Source of the DNA: Treponema sp.
GTDB taxonomy: Bacteria; Spirochaetota; Spirochaetia; Treponematales; Breznakiellaceae
Direction of reading: 5' to 3'
Assembly: GCA_031267675.1 (NCBI GenBank)
Contig: JAIRYT010000020.1
Span: 1 to 64,000 of the forward strand
Length of the DNA stretch: 64,000 nucleotides
Of the stretch, positions 17,462 to 26,735 are shown in pieces. Every line of letters begins with the position of its first letter. Position 1 is the first letter of the stretch. The notes under the pieces are model-generated. The model ran no database searches. It had not been told where the DNA came from and saw only the letters and a program-made list of their open reading frames with translations. Position numbers and translations under genes: made by a program.

Positions 17462-18709
17462 ATGAGACGAATATCTTCTGATATGCCGACTACCGACATG
17501 CAGTACCGCCTTCGCCGGCAGGAACAGGGTTTGGCCGATGTACAGTCAAAACTGGGAACGGGAAAGCGTATCCGCGCGTTAAGCGACGATCCCATGGCCG
17601 CCGCGCGCGCGGTACGATACGAATCGTACCTCGCGCGCCTTAACCGCTACGAAAAAAACACCCAGTACGCGATGAATCATTATGATACGATTGACGGCTA
17701 TTTGACAAAGTACAATGACGTTCTGCAGCGTGTTCGCGAGCTTGCCGTTGCGGGGGCAAACGGTACGGACGGCCCGGAAGAAAACAAATACCGCGCAGTC
17801 GAAATAAACGAACTGCTCAAGGAACTTGTCGCCATCGCGAATAAAACAGGACAGGACGGAAAACAATTGTTTGCCGGCGACAAGGCGTTTACCGAACCGT
17901 TCAGGCTTGTCGAAGGATCGGTCGAGGGGGGCGGGGAGTCTGTGATCGTACGCGTCGAATACCGGGGTTCCGGCGCAAACCGCCGTACCGAAATAAGCGA
18001 CGGCGCCTACACCACGCTTGATTTTTCAGGCGGCGAGGCGTTCTGGGGCGAACGGATGAATATCGTTTCGCGCACGGACGCCACCAATTACCGGGTAAAC
18101 GAAGCGACCTCCATTTTTGTAGACGGCGTTGAAATCCCGCTTGCGGCGGGAGACACCGCCGCCGCGATTGTGTCAAAAATTAACGAAAGCGCCGCGCCGG
18201 TAAAGGCGTATATTGATCCGGAATCGCACGGCCTTGCGCTGACGGGGACGAATCCCCATCTTATCCGCATGGAGGACAGGCAGGGGTCCGCCACATTACA
18301 GGACCTGGGAATAATCCGCATGACAAACGATCCCTACGCGCCAAACTGGAATGACAGCGCGCTGGTTTCAGGCGGTTCAGCCTTTGATATGGTAATACGG
18401 CTCCGCGATTCGCTTTTCCGCCATGACCAGGAATTTGCCGGCAGCCAGGGGCTGGGGGGAATCGATCTGGCGCTGAGCAATATTCAGTCCCATCTGGCGC
18501 TGGAGGGCAGCCGCAGGGAACGGGCCGAAATGGCCTTCTTCCGTACGAACGAAGAAATTGTCAATGTTACCGTAAGCCTTGCAAGGGAAACATCAACTGA
18601 TTATATTGACGCCGCGACCGAACTTGGCATGATGGATTTTGCCCACCGCGCGGCGCTGCAAACAACGGCAAAAATTATACCGCCTACGCTGCTGGATTTT
18701 TTACGTTAA
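17462..18709 (+). CDS. flgL: flagellar hook-associated protein 3, FlgL
   Basis: FlgL is the second junction protein, between FlgK and the filament. The 415-residue protein begins MRRISSDMPTTDMQYRLRRQ and contains VQSKLGTGKRIRALSDDPMA, the flagellin-like N-terminal motif, and a C-terminal helix (DYIDAATELGMMDFAHRAAL). AGGAGTG lies before ATG, 20 nt after flgK. Confidence 0.95.
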   Translation: MRRISSDMPTTDMQYRLRRQEQGLADVQSKLGTGKRIRALSDDPMAAARAVRYESYLARLNRYEKNTQYAMNHYDTIDGYLTKYNDVLQRVRELAVAGANGTDGPEENKYRAVEINELLKELVAIANKTGQDGKQLFAGDKAFTEPFRLVEGSVEGGGESVIVRVEYRGSGANRRTEISDGAYTTLDFSGGEAFWGERMNIVSRTDATNYRVNEATSIFVDGVEIPLAAGDTAAAIVSKINESAAPVKAYIDPESHGLALTGTNPHLIRMEDRQGSATLQDLGIIRMTNDPYAPNWNDSALVSGGSAFDMVIRLRDSLFRHDQEFAGSQGLGGIDLALSNIQSHLALEGSRRERAEMAFFRTNEEIVNVTVSLARETSTDYIDAATELGMMDFAHRAALQTTAKIIPPTLLDFLR

Positions 18710-18735
18710 TTACCGCATAAACAAAGGAGTGTATC

Positions 18736-19194
18736 TTGAAAGTACAAACAAAAGCATACGGGTCGGTTGAAGTTGACGAAAGGCAGCGTATTTGCTTTCC
18801 GTCCGGCCTGTTTGGGTTTGAGTCAATTAAAGAATATGTGCTTCTTGACGCGGATCGTCAGCCGTTTTATTGGCTCCAGTCGATAGAAGTGGAACAGATC
18901 GCGTTTATCATTCTTAATCCGTTTTTATTTCGTCCGGATTATGAGCTTGATATTGATGACGATTTATTAAAGGATATTAATATTGACAGCCCCGAAAAGG
19001 CGCTTATCTTTTCCATTGTAACCATTCCGGAAAACGGACCCATGTCCGCCAATTTACAGGGCCCCCTTATTATTAACCGCGACACCCATATCGGCAGACA
19101 GGGTGTTTTAACCGATCCCCGCTGGAAAACAAAACACGACATTCTTGAAGAATTAAAGAAAACAGAAATTCCCGAAAGGAAGGTTCTATGCTGA
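18736..19194 (+). CDS. fliW: flagellar assembly factor FliW
   Basis: FliW binds CsrA and flagellin; free flagellin releases CsrA and blocks its own translation. The 152-residue protein has the FliW features [37 protein letters not shown] and [18 protein letters not shown]. The start is TTG with AAGGAG 8 nt upstream. Its end overlaps csrA by 7 nt. The two flagellin genes with predicted CsrA sites lie 8-10 kb away. Confidence 0.95.
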   Translation: MKVQTKAYGSVEVDERQRICFPSGLFGFESIKEYVLLDADRQPFYWLQSIEVEQIAFIILNPFLFRPDYELDIDDDLLKDINIDSPEKALIFSIVTIPENGPMSANLQGPLIINRDTHIGRQGVLTDPRWKTKHDILEELKKTEIPERKVLC

Positions 19195-19418
19195 TACTTT
19201 CGCGAAAGATAAACGAAAAAATAATGATTGGCGACGATATTTCAATTTCGTTAATTGAAATACGGGGCGATCAGGTTCGTATAGGAATTGACGCGCCCAA
19301 AACGGTAAAAGTGTTCAGAAACGAGGTGTTTGACGCAATCAAGGCGGAAAACAAGGCCGCCTCCGAATCACTGCCGGTATTCCCGCAGTTCGATTTTGGT
19401 CAGCGCGATCCGCTGTAG
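19188..19418 (+). CDS. csrA: carbon storage regulator CsrA
   Basis: CsrA is a small dimeric RNA-binding protein that represses translation by binding GGA motifs at ribosome sites. The 76-residue sequence begins [20 protein letters not shown] with the conserved [20 protein letters not shown]. The C-terminal tail is short. It overlaps fliW and ends the flagellar operon, facing the convergent HD-GYP gene 21 nt away. Confidence 0.97.
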   Translation: MLILSRKINEKIMIGDDISISLIEIRGDQVRIGIDAPKTVKVFRNEVFDAIKAENKAASESLPVFPQFDFGQRDPL

Positions 19419-19439
19419 TTTTAAACCGTTACCTGGCGG

Positions 19440-20507
19440 CTATTTGTCTTTGTTGGATTCAAAAAGTTCTCTAAAGTCTTCAGCAATGGAGTAAAACACG
19501 TCCGCCAGGGCGGGATCAAACTGGGTGTTTTTTGATTCCATAATTTTTTCCACGGTTTTTTCATGATTGATTGAAGGCTTGTAGCTGCGCGCCATCCGCA
19601 GGGCGTCGTAAACATCGGCAATGGAAACAATGCGCGCCGCAAGGGGAATCATGTCTCCTTCCAGATTAAAGGGATACCCCGATCCGTTCCAGCGTTCATG
19701 ATGGGAAAGCGCGATTTCTTTTGCCATGGGGTTAGGGTAGGTTGATAAAATAAACGCGCCGTTTTTGGTATGCTCCCGCATTACGGTCCATTCCCAGTCA
19801 GAAAGCGGTCCTTCCTTGTTAAGAATGTCATCGGGCGTGCCGATTTTTCCTACATCGTGCATGGTAGAAAGAAAACCAATATTGTCGATAAAATCCGCGT
19901 CAATGCGTTCATAGCCTTTTTTGTTAAACAATTCCCGCGCAAGCCGCTGTGAATAATAATGTACGCGGACAATGTGTTTTCCCGTATCGTTGTCTTTTAA
20001 TTTTGACGCTTCAAGCAGGCTCATAAAAACGCTTCGGAGCAGGGATTTGTTTTCTTCGGTTACGTCGTCAAACAATACGACAAAAACCGAAGGGCTGTCC
20101 TGGGCAACATCTTTTGGAAAAATATGAATCTTTGTCTGCATGGTCGCCGTTTCGCGGCTTTTTATTTTTGCCTCGCCTTTCCATGAATAGCCGTTTGTTC
20201 CGGTACGCAGTATTTCGCGGATTGATCGAATATCCTCCATGTCAAAAAATCTTCCAAACACATTGGTTATGTATTTACCGGTCAGCTTGTTAAAGCCGCT
20301 CAAAAGTTCATCGCAGACTTTATTGGCAAATAAAATTTTTAATTCCTTGTTGATAAAAAGCACCGGAAACAGGCTGTCGACAAACGGGTTTGTGTCAGAT
20401 GAAAGGAATTTTGCCTCGCTAAACGCCGGATCGTTTTGATCCGCTGATTCTTCAAAATCTTCCAGCGACTCGGCTTCTTCTACTTCGTTTAATTCCTTGT
20501 CTGTCAT
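19440..20507 (-). CDS. PAS/HD-GYP domain protein, putative cyclic-di-GMP phosphodiesterase
   Basis: The 355-residue protein has an acidic N-terminus and a PAS-like domain (about residues 45-160, starting FPVLFINKELKILFANKVCD). A C-terminal HD-GYP domain follows: MHDVGKIGTPD, HTKNGA, SHHERWNGSGYP and IADVYDAL. HD-GYP enzymes hydrolyse cyclic-di-GMP; the metal-ligand motifs are present. Its start overlaps the end of tsaB by 4 nt, so it is read from the same message. The nearby PilZ gene suggests shared second-messenger control of motility. Confidence 0.88.
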   Translation of the reverse strand: MTDKELNEVEEAESLEDFEESADQNDPAFSEAKFLSSDTNPFVDSLFPVLFINKELKILFANKVCDELLSGFNKLTGKYITNVFGRFFDMEDIRSIREILRTGTNGYSWKGEAKIKSRETATMQTKIHIFPKDVAQDSPSVFVVLFDDVTEENKSLLRSVFMSLLEASKLKDNDTGKHIVRVHYYSQRLARELFNKKGYERIDADFIDNIGFLSTMHDVGKIGTPDDILNKEGPLSDWEWTVMREHTKNGAFILSTYPNPMAKEIALSHHERWNGSGYPFNLEGDMIPLAARIVSIADVYDALRMARSYKPSINHEKTVEKIMESKNTQFDPALADVFYSIAEDFRELFESNKDK

Positions 20508-21226
20508 TCACCATTCCGTTTTTGGACTGCCATTTCGGCGTCGCTTTTACGCAGATATACCGGGCCGCCGTCCAGCGCTTCGCTCCGGTCTTTTTGTGAG
20601 TACAGTGTACTTTTTTTAAGCGCGAAATTCAATAATTCATAGGCGTGTCCCCTGTTGTTAAAAGGCGCCAGGGAGGTCTTTGGAAAGCGTTTTTCAAGCT
20701 CCCCTTTAAAGAGGGAGGCGCCGGGGCCGCACAGCAAAAGGGGGATTTCGGCGGCCGGACTGCCGCGCATATTCACTAAACAGGCTTCGACCGCGTCAAG
20801 CAGCTGTCCGGCGTTTTTATCCAGGTAGTCAGAAACTTTGCCGCCGTCCCGGTAGAAGGCCGAATAGAACGCGTGCTGCTTTGCGTCCATTACGGTAATA
20901 ACCATTCCGGGCCACACCGAATAGGGGGCGGCATAGCAGTCCAGTGTCGGCACGGCGACAAGCGGTATGTTCAAGGCCAGGGCGAGTCCCTTGACCGCGG
21001 CATAGGCAATACGAAGTCCGGTAAACGATCCCGGACCTTCCATACAGGCGGCGGCTTCAAGTTCCGTTTGGGAAAGTCCCGCGGTAGACAGGAGCATATC
21101 CGCCGCTTTCATAATAAGCTCCGAATGCCTCATGCCGCCGTCAATTTCCAGATAGTAACGTTTTTCGCCAAAAGACAGGGCAGCCGAAAAAACATCACCG
21201 GCGCAGTCAAAGGCTATCATGTTCAT
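20504..21226 (-). CDS. tsaB: tRNA threonylcarbamoyladenosine biosynthesis protein TsaB
   Basis: TsaB is the scaffold partner of TsaD in making t6A37 of ANN-decoding tRNAs. The 240-residue protein shows the ASKHA-fold start MNMIAFDCAGDVFSAALSFG and the signature EGPGSFTGLRIAYAAVKGLA. It overlaps tsaE upstream by 4 nt and the HD-GYP gene downstream by 4 nt, so the three are tightly coupled. Confidence 0.93.
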   Translation of the reverse strand: MNMIAFDCAGDVFSAALSFGEKRYYLEIDGGMRHSELIMKAADMLLSTAGLSQTELEAAACMEGPGSFTGLRIAYAAVKGLALALNIPLVAVPTLDCYAAPYSVWPGMVITVMDAKQHAFYSAFYRDGGKVSDYLDKNAGQLLDAVEACLVNMRGSPAAEIPLLLCGPGASLFKGELEKRFPKTSLAPFNNRGHAYELLNFALKKSTLYSQKDRSEALDGGPVYLRKSDAEMAVQKRNGE

Positions 21227-21687
21227 TCGGACGCCTGTATCCGGCCGTGTTCCGGCGATTCAATCTGTATCCGGCGGCGGCCGTCGTCCAGTATGGTAAT
21301 TACAACCCAAAGCGTAGAAGAGGGGAGCGCGCTCCTGATATGTTCCGGCCATTCAATAACCGAAATCCCCTTTTCTCCGATAATATCCCTGCCGCCTGTT
21401 TCATAAAAATCCCTTTCGTCCGGGACGCGGTACGCGTCAATGTGGTTCAAAATATGTCTGCCTTCATAGGTGCTGACAATGGTATAGGTAGGGCTTGTCA
21501 CTTCTTCTTCGATGCCAAGGCCTTTTGCCATTCCCTTGGCAAAAATTGTTTTACCCGCGCCCAGTCCGCCGGAAAGCGCGACAACGCTCCCCGCCTTTAA
21601 TGTTCCGGCCAGCATTTTGCCCAGGCCGGCGGTTTCATCGGCGCTTGCGGTGTAAAACACGTCAGCGCGGAAGTCCGCCGGTTTCAT
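21223..21687 (-). CDS. tsaE: tRNA threonylcarbamoyladenosine biosynthesis ATPase TsaE
   Basis: TsaE is the small ATPase that drives the TsaB-TsaD cycle. The 154-residue protein has Walker A GGLGAGKTIFAKG, the family motif VTSPTYTIVSTYEG, and IEWPEHI. It follows a small conserved gene (overlap 26 nt) and overlaps tsaB by 4 nt. Confidence 0.94.
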   Translation of the reverse strand: MKPADFRADVFYTASADETAGLGKMLAGTLKAGSVVALSGGLGAGKTIFAKGMAKGLGIEEEVTSPTYTIVSTYEGRHILNHIDAYRVPDERDFYETGGRDIIGEKGISVIEWPEHIRSALPSSTLWVVITILDDGRRRIQIESPEHGRIQASE

Positions 21688-21928
21688 CCAGTACCGTAAT
21701 AAACTTTTTGATTTCTTTTGTCAGCGGCAAAAGCGGATAATCCACCACTTCCATATTGTTGATAATGACCTCGTTTACGCCGGTCGGTTTTGTTTCCAGC
21801 GTAAATTCAAGCCGCGCTTCCCTTGTACTGTTGACAAGATCAATAACGAGCACGCCCGAAAAAACCCTGCGGTAATATATGGGAACATCCTTTCGAACCA
21901 TGTTTCTTATTTCGACTATCCGCATCAA
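21662..21928 (-). CDS. small conserved hypothetical protein in the tsaE-fliD interval
   Basis: This 88-residue protein has no recognised motif. It looks mostly beta-stranded (VPIYYRRVFSGVLVIDLVNS; LEFTLETKPTGVNEVIINNM) with a short helical end. It overlaps tsaE by 26 nt, which favours a real translated gene. Function unknown; ATG at 21928 is assumed. Confidence 0.6.
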   Translation of the reverse strand: MMRIVEIRNMVRKDVPIYYRRVFSGVLVIDLVNSTREARLEFTLETKPTGVNEVIINNMEVVDYPLLPLTKEIKKFITVLDETGGLPR

Positions 21929-21940
21929 TCTACCTTGGCA

Positions 21941-22063
21941 ATAAATTTCGCAAGCCGCGCAGCAGCTCGGGGATTGACCTTTAGGTCAGCAGCCTCAGAC
22001 TGCCCAGCCAACAAATTCGCAAGCTGCGCAGCAGCTTGTCGCGGATTGACCTTTAGGTCAATC
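21941..22063. repeat. two direct copies of an AAATTCGCAAGC...TGACCTTTAGGTCA repeat
   Basis: Copy 1 (21941-21988) and copy 2 (22011-22063) share AA(A)TTCGCAAGC, TGCGCAGCAGCT-like and GGATTGACCTTTAGGTCA blocks in the same order. Copy 2 ends with the perfect palindrome GATTGACCTTTAGGTCAATC (22044-22063), next to the stop of the PilZ gene. Related copies are at 35819-35832 and 53081-53118. Confidence 0.8.
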
Positions 22064-22066
22064 CTC

Positions 22067-23179
22067 CTAATCATCGGCATATTCAAACACCAGTGAATTT
22101 ATCGTGTTCATGGATTTTCGTGGTACTTTAAGAAATTTAACATGCATGATGGCGCTGGAAATTCCCCCCCGGTTAATTCTAAGAACCTGTCCCAGTACGG
22201 CGACGGGAAGGGCGGTTTTTACGGTTGAAAACTCAATCTTAAGCCGGGAACCGGCCGGCACCGATGTCTGGGTTTTGATCGCGCAGCCGCCTATCGAAAC
22301 ATCAACGGGAGTTCCGGTCATGCGGCGCGTGTCCACCACCATACGCGGAGGCAGCTTTTTGCTTTTTGCTTCTTCCATCCGCACCTGATAAAAATCACAG
22401 CTGGCCGTCGTTATCTGCCGCCGCCTAAAGCGGCGCTGGGTCATGGGTTTGGGCCGCCCCGAATGGGAAAGCACCAGCGCCGGTCCGAACGAGGTGTCGG
22501 TCGCGCCCAAAACCTGGGTGTCAAAAGAAAACCCCTTGTTTGTTTTGGTAAAGAACGCCAGTGAAACCCTTGTGCCCCGGGGGAATTTGATCAAACTGCC
22601 GATTGCGCTTCGGGGGCAGTCAATCTGGATACCGTCGTTTTTGGAGGATATCACCTTTACCGAATATGATTCGCCGTTTACCGTAAGGACCGCGGCCATA
22701 TTCGCGGAAATATGCTGGGTAGAAGGCGCCGCGGGAGTCGTATTGTGATACATGTCGATGGTATTTCGCACCGAAAAGAGCATAGCCATTCTTTGCTGGG
22801 CTTCTTCTTCGGTATTGGCGCTTTTTTCTATTTGTTTGTACGCGCGCCTAAAAACCTTGTCCAGCGCCGTTGGAGTGGCCGCCAGATGTTCGGGGTCGGT
22901 AATGCCGCTGGAACGCAGAACATACTCAAAAACTTTGGTTTGATCTTTTCGCAGCCCGTAGTTTTTTGCTACGCGGTGCAGGGCGAAAGTCGAAAAATGT
23001 TTTGAGCCGCTTCCCCCGCCGCCGCCGGACTTTCCCGGATTAACGCCGTTTTTGATAATATTGGAAACAAAGACAACAAGGATTACAAGGCCCAGCACGG
23101 CAAGAATAATCGTTCCGGCAACGGGGTCGTCCTGTTTAAAGTATTGTACATCCGCCTGCAGCAAAAACAAATTACCCAC
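22067..23179 (-). CDS. membrane-anchored PilZ-domain protein
   Basis: The 370-residue protein has one transmembrane helix near the N-terminus (AGTIILAVLGLVILVVFVSN), a cytoplasmic helical part, then a C-terminal PilZ domain. This carries the RxxxR motif (QRRFRRRQ) and DVSIGGCAIKT, which in PilZ proteins bind cyclic-di-GMP. The neighbourhood (fliD upstream, HD-GYP downstream) suggests it links cyclic-di-GMP to motility. Ligand binding is inferred from the motif. Confidence 0.85.
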   Translation of the reverse strand: MGNLFLLQADVQYFKQDDPVAGTIILAVLGLVILVVFVSNIIKNGVNPGKSGGGGGSGSKHFSTFALHRVAKNYGLRKDQTKVFEYVLRSSGITDPEHLAATPTALDKVFRRAYKQIEKSANTEEEAQQRMAMLFSVRNTIDMYHNTTPAAPSTQHISANMAAVLTVNGESYSVKVISSKNDGIQIDCPRSAIGSLIKFPRGTRVSLAFFTKTNKGFSFDTQVLGATDTSFGPALVLSHSGRPKPMTQRRFRRRQITTASCDFYQVRMEEAKSKKLPPRMVVDTRRMTGTPVDVSIGGCAIKTQTSVPAGSRLKIEFSTVKTALPVAVLGQVLRINRGGISSAIMHVKFLKVPRKSMNTINSLVFEYADD

Positions 23180-24049
23180 TTATGATTTCCTCCCTTTGCC
23201 GGCGGCAAACGACACAAGAACGGAACCCAAAGCAAGCATGCGGGGCGCCAGCTCGTACTCTGCCAGGTCACCCGCCAAAATAATATCCTTGTTTGTATAG
23301 ACATCGATTAGTTCGTACAGCACGGCGCTGAATTCGTCTACATAGGCGTTGAGTGTAACAGTTCCCCCGCCGTCAACGGGAAGCGTTACTGAATCAAAAT
23401 CGCGTCCGTACTGTTTAAAGATATAAAGCAGACGGTAGATTTTTTCGGACAGGGTAGAAAAGATTACAATTGTTTCCGCCGCCCGCGAATCTTTTCCGGT
23501 CTGCACGTCCAGGTTTAAATCTTCGAGCCGTTTTGCGCTTTCGCCGATAAGCGGATACAGCGCCGACGCTTCTTCGTGCGGGTTTTGTATCTCGCGCAGC
23601 CGCTCGTCAATCAGGTCCAGTATTTTTGCGCCCGGTGTTTCCGTTTCCTCCAGCGCGTCAATAATGGATTTTTGCAGGGCTTTATCGTTTTTTTTAAGGA
23701 ACGAAGAGGCCGCCGAGCTTTCCCAGTTTTCGCGGAATGCGCGCTGTTCTTCGCGGGGAGCGCCGCCAAACAGTTCCAGATTGTAACGCAGTTCGGAAAG
23801 CAAATCGAACATAAGCTGGGCCCAGCTTTTGGTAATAATGTCGACCGTTGTAATACCGGAAAGCTCCAGGGTAAACGCGCGATCCAGCGACAGGCTGCCG
23901 TAATTCGTGCCGTCAACGGCAAGGCCGCTTAAATACTGCCCGGAACCGTCAAGCCACTGATCCAGCGCCGCCATCACCTGGCCCAGATTTGTTTCCGACT
24001 CCACGACGATGTCGGCTTTTTGTCCGTTTATGGTGATACCGTCCATCAC
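23180..24049 (-). CDS. conserved hypothetical protein downstream of fliD
   Basis: I do not recognise this 289-residue protein. The N-terminal part is a compact ubiquitin-like or flagellin-associated stretch (ITINGQKADIVVESETNLGQ) and the rest is helical and acidic with no signal peptide or membrane segment. It starts immediately after the fliD stop and ends at the PilZ gene start, so all three are probably cotranscribed. A flagellar assembly role is likely by context only. Confidence 0.7.
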   Translation of the reverse strand: MMDGITINGQKADIVVESETNLGQVMAALDQWLDGSGQYLSGLAVDGTNYGSLSLDRAFTLELSGITTVDIITKSWAQLMFDLLSELRYNLELFGGAPREEQRAFRENWESSAASSFLKKNDKALQKSIIDALEETETPGAKILDLIDERLREIQNPHEEASALYPLIGESAKRLEDLNLDVQTGKDSRAAETIVIFSTLSEKIYRLLYIFKQYGRDFDSVTLPVDGGGTVTLNAYVDEFSAVLYELIDVYTNKDIILAGDLAEYELAPRMLALGSVLVSFAAGKGRKS

Positions 24050-26065
24050 TTACCGGTTATTATTCGCCCGCTGGCTAAATTGTTCAAGCGAAGTCCCCAT
24101 TTTTTCCATCCGCGAATACGCCCCTTCCATCTGCCCGTACTGCCGTTTAAGCGCCGCTTCTTTTGCTTCAAGCTGGCGGTCCAGCGTTACAATGCGGCGC
24201 TCTTCCTGGCCAATCCGGGTATCAAGGGTTCCGGTTTTAAGCGAAACAACGCCGCCGCTTTCTACATAGGGTTTTGCCATTGCTTCAAGCGCGACAGAGA
24301 CCCCCGTGTCGGAAATAAGATCGCCGTCCGTATCGGAGCCAAAAAGCTGCTGTATCGCCGGCAGTTTGGTTTCAAGCGCCGCGTCAAGAATTTTTTCGTC
24401 AATTTCAAGATAGCCCCGTAAATACGACGCGTTATACCCTGCGGTCGCTCCGGAGTGGCGTACGTCGGTGCCGATGCCGATCTGCGCGAGCATGGAAAGC
24501 TCCCGTTCCATCGCCGTAGGATACGCGTTGGTGACGGCCCGCTGTAATCCGTTTTTAAACTGGTTAAGGGTCGAGTCGCCTGAAAAAGTACCAAGCCGTT
24601 CGCGCATTTGCGTTTGTTCCTCGGGGCTCAGGTAGCTTAATTCTTCGATGATTTTTTCATCGCTGCGGGTAAGCACGTTAAGCTCGGCGACAAGACGGTT
24701 ATAATTTCCCACCATCGAGATGATCGCCTCTTTGACCGCTTCCCGGTCGGGCTCGACCGAAAGACGCACTTCCCTGTCCGAGGGCGACTTGGCGATAACG
24801 GTAAGGCCCGGAATTAAATCGCTTATTTCGTTGGACGGCCTTGAAATTTCAATGCCTTCCATTTCGATAACCGCGTCCTGCGCCCGGGAAAGCGCGTTGG
24901 ACGGCGCGTTTCGTTTATTTTCGTCAGGGTCGAACACCGTTACATTCCGTATGGTAAAGTCGCGGTTTGTATTATTGTTGGTAATTTCAAGCGAAACCAC
25001 CGTTTTGCCCGGCGAAAAACCGGAGAGGGTATAGGCGCTTTGTAAAAAGCCTTCCGAATCCCGCACCAGCGGCAGTTTGGCGCCGGTTCCGTCCGAAAAA
25101 CGCAGCGAAAGCATCTCCATATCGTCCAGGCGCTGCCGCGCCGCCGGCGGAGTCCATTCGGGAATATCAAGCGCCGACTGATCATTTTCGATTGTTATTC
25201 CGCCATAGGTAATCGCGCCGGCAGCGGGAAGAACGGGTCCCTCCGGTTTTTGGGGCGCGGGCGGATCGGGTCGTATTCCGGTGGCTGTTTCAAAGCTAAG
25301 CTGTATATTTTTTCCCGCGCTCAGGAGTTCCGCGGTACGGGGAAACGGTATGCTGTTTTTTTCGCCCGGAGCGACAGAAAGGGCTGAGGGGTTTACTTCA
25401 ACCCTGCCGACGCCCGCCGCCGCTACCGCGGGATCGACCGCCTGGGCGGGCGTATCTTTAAACATTCCCGTAGCACGGGCAAGGTTTTCCGCTTCGCCAC
25501 CAAAGCTTAGTTTGTTTTCCGCGCCGGTAACCAGCGATTCAATTAAAAGCGACTGGGTCTGCGGCTTTACGGAAATAAGGGACGCGCCAAGCTTTCCTTT
25601 CCCCCGGCGGTTTAGGGTTTCGACAAAATCTTTGGCGCTGCCGCCCCGGTAATCAAAACTAATCTCGTCGCTGCCTATGGTAAAACGGTAATTCCCCGCT
25701 TCTATCCGCTGTGAATTTGCCAAAGGGTCCGAAAGAAAACGGTCCGCCCTGGCGACCTGCTTGACAATAAAAGAACGTTCCTGTTCTGCCGCCTGCCGTG
25801 TCGCGGTCGCGACAAGAACCGACTCGTCGGAAGAACGGGCTATCCGTTCGTTAAAGGGATTTTGAAATGAATAAAGGGACCGGGCGCTTTCCCGCAGGGT
25901 CGTAACGCGCCTTCCAACTTCCTGCCAGTATCCTTTTTCCGACTTGAGCGTCTCAATCTGTTTTTGAGCGCGTTCCTTGGGAATACGCTCCACCTTCATC
26001 AGGTCTTCAATGAGCGTCTCGGTATTAAACCTGCTTTTTACCCCAGGTACATAAATGTCGGACAT
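24050..26065 (-). CDS. fliD: flagellar filament capping protein FliD
   Basis: FliD forms the cap that inserts flagellin at the filament tip. The 671-residue protein begins MSDIYVPGVKSRFNTETLIE, matching the N-terminal FliD domain (V-P-G-x-x-S-x-x-D/N-T pattern). Its C-terminal part includes the usual coiled helix (RIGQEERRIVTLDRQLEAKE, then YSRMEKMGTSLEQFSQR). It lies 48 nt after flaG on the same strand. Confidence 0.95.
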   Translation of the reverse strand: MSDIYVPGVKSRFNTETLIEDLMKVERIPKERAQKQIETLKSEKGYWQEVGRRVTTLRESARSLYSFQNPFNERIARSSDESVLVATATRQAAEQERSFIVKQVARADRFLSDPLANSQRIEAGNYRFTIGSDEISFDYRGGSAKDFVETLNRRGKGKLGASLISVKPQTQSLLIESLVTGAENKLSFGGEAENLARATGMFKDTPAQAVDPAVAAAGVGRVEVNPSALSVAPGEKNSIPFPRTAELLSAGKNIQLSFETATGIRPDPPAPQKPEGPVLPAAGAITYGGITIENDQSALDIPEWTPPAARQRLDDMEMLSLRFSDGTGAKLPLVRDSEGFLQSAYTLSGFSPGKTVVSLEITNNNTNRDFTIRNVTVFDPDENKRNAPSNALSRAQDAVIEMEGIEISRPSNEISDLIPGLTVIAKSPSDREVRLSVEPDREAVKEAIISMVGNYNRLVAELNVLTRSDEKIIEELSYLSPEEQTQMRERLGTFSGDSTLNQFKNGLQRAVTNAYPTAMERELSMLAQIGIGTDVRHSGATAGYNASYLRGYLEIDEKILDAALETKLPAIQQLFGSDTDGDLISDTGVSVALEAMAKPYVESGGVVSLKTGTLDTRIGQEERRIVTLDRQLEAKEAALKRQYGQMEGAYSRMEKMGTSLEQFSQRANNNR

Positions 26066-26113
26066 AACCCTCCCCCAAAAGTTAAACGGTCCGGTTCCCG
26101 TGGAACCGTACCG

Positions 26114-26479
26114 TTATATCCGCTCGTCAAACATAAAACCCAAAGTCTCCTTTATACGCGAATGAAGCCTTTGCAGCTCTTCGGGCGGAAGCACCTTGAT
26201 CACCTTATCGGTTTCCGGGTCTATAACCTTTACTGTTACTTCGTGCGACTGGTGGTCCACCACGAATTTGAGTTTTTTATTGAATGCAAGGGTTACTTTT
26301 TCCAAATCCGCCATTACCGATTCTACCGGCAGCGGCCGGTGATTCCCCGGGAGCGACGCTTTTAACTGTTCGACAAAAGCCGCCTTGTGTTCCGAGGCCC
26401 GTACATTGTTTCGGGTCAGATCCTGACCCAGTTCTTGCTGCGGAAGTCCATTTCCTGCAACGGCAATTTGAATACTCAT
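26114..26479 (-). CDS. flaG: FlaG-family flagellar protein
   Basis: FlaG proteins affect filament length; the family signature is the C-terminal VTVKVIDPETDKVIKVLPPE motif, clearly present here. An upstream ATG would give 157 residues, but the start at 26479 (MSIQIAVAGNG, 121 residues) has a strong GGAGGT seven nt upstream and normal family length, so it is preferred. It heads the flaG-fliD-unknown-PilZ group. Confidence 0.9.
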   Translation of the reverse strand: MSIQIAVAGNGLPQQELGQDLTRNNVRASEHKAAFVEQLKASLPGNHRPLPVESVMADLEKVTLAFNKKLKFVVDHQSHEVTVKVIDPETDKVIKVLPPEELQRLHSRIKETLGFMFDERI

Positions 26480-26549
26480 GGTATTCCACCTCCGTGTCTG
26501 CCCGCAAACGATTCCCCGTACAACAAAGGAACCGGCATATATAACACCT

Positions 26550-26567
26550 TTATCCGTCAACGGATAA
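26550..26567. promoter_or_regulatory. palindrome upstream of flaG (possible operator)
   Basis: TTATCCG, TCAA, CGGATAA form a perfect seven-base dyad 70 nt upstream of the flaG start. No T-run follows. It could be an operator or an RNA hairpin; no sigma28 promoter with good spacing is seen around it. Confidence 0.4.
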
Positions 26568-26573
26568 GGCAGT

Positions 26574-26612
26574 CTTTTAAAAAGCAACCGGGGAAGGGCG
26601 CGAGCTTCCCCA
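26574..26612 (-). terminator. intrinsic terminator after flagellin 1
   Basis: Read on the minus strand, CTGGGGAAG, loop CTCGCGC, CTTCCCCGG is followed by TTGCTTTTT. It stands about 120 nt past the flagellin stop and before flaG, so flaG-fliD would need their own promoter. Confidence 0.7.
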
Positions 26613-26664
26613 GTTCCTTTGAATTCAATCCCCGCTGCCTGATATAATGCCTGAACAAAGGGAC

Positions 26665-26735
26665 CTCAAAAGACGACGTCCAGCGGTCTTTTGAGCGGTA
26701 AACAAATCGGGCTTTTGACCCGGTATCTGTTTACC
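26665..26735 (-). terminator. two hairpins at the flagellin 1 mRNA end
   Basis: GGTAAACA/TGTTTACC arms (26697-26704, 26728-26735) overlap the stop codon, and CTCAAAAGAC/GTCTTTTGAG arms (26665-26674, 26686-26695) follow. Neither has a T-run, so they may protect the message 3' end rather than terminate. Confidence 0.6.

Noticed and set aside
26480-26600. Sigma28 promoter before flaG
   Set aside because: TAAAAGAC and ACGGATAA are present but 14 nt apart, two more than in the flagellin promoter, and the -10 is poor. Recorded only as a palindrome.
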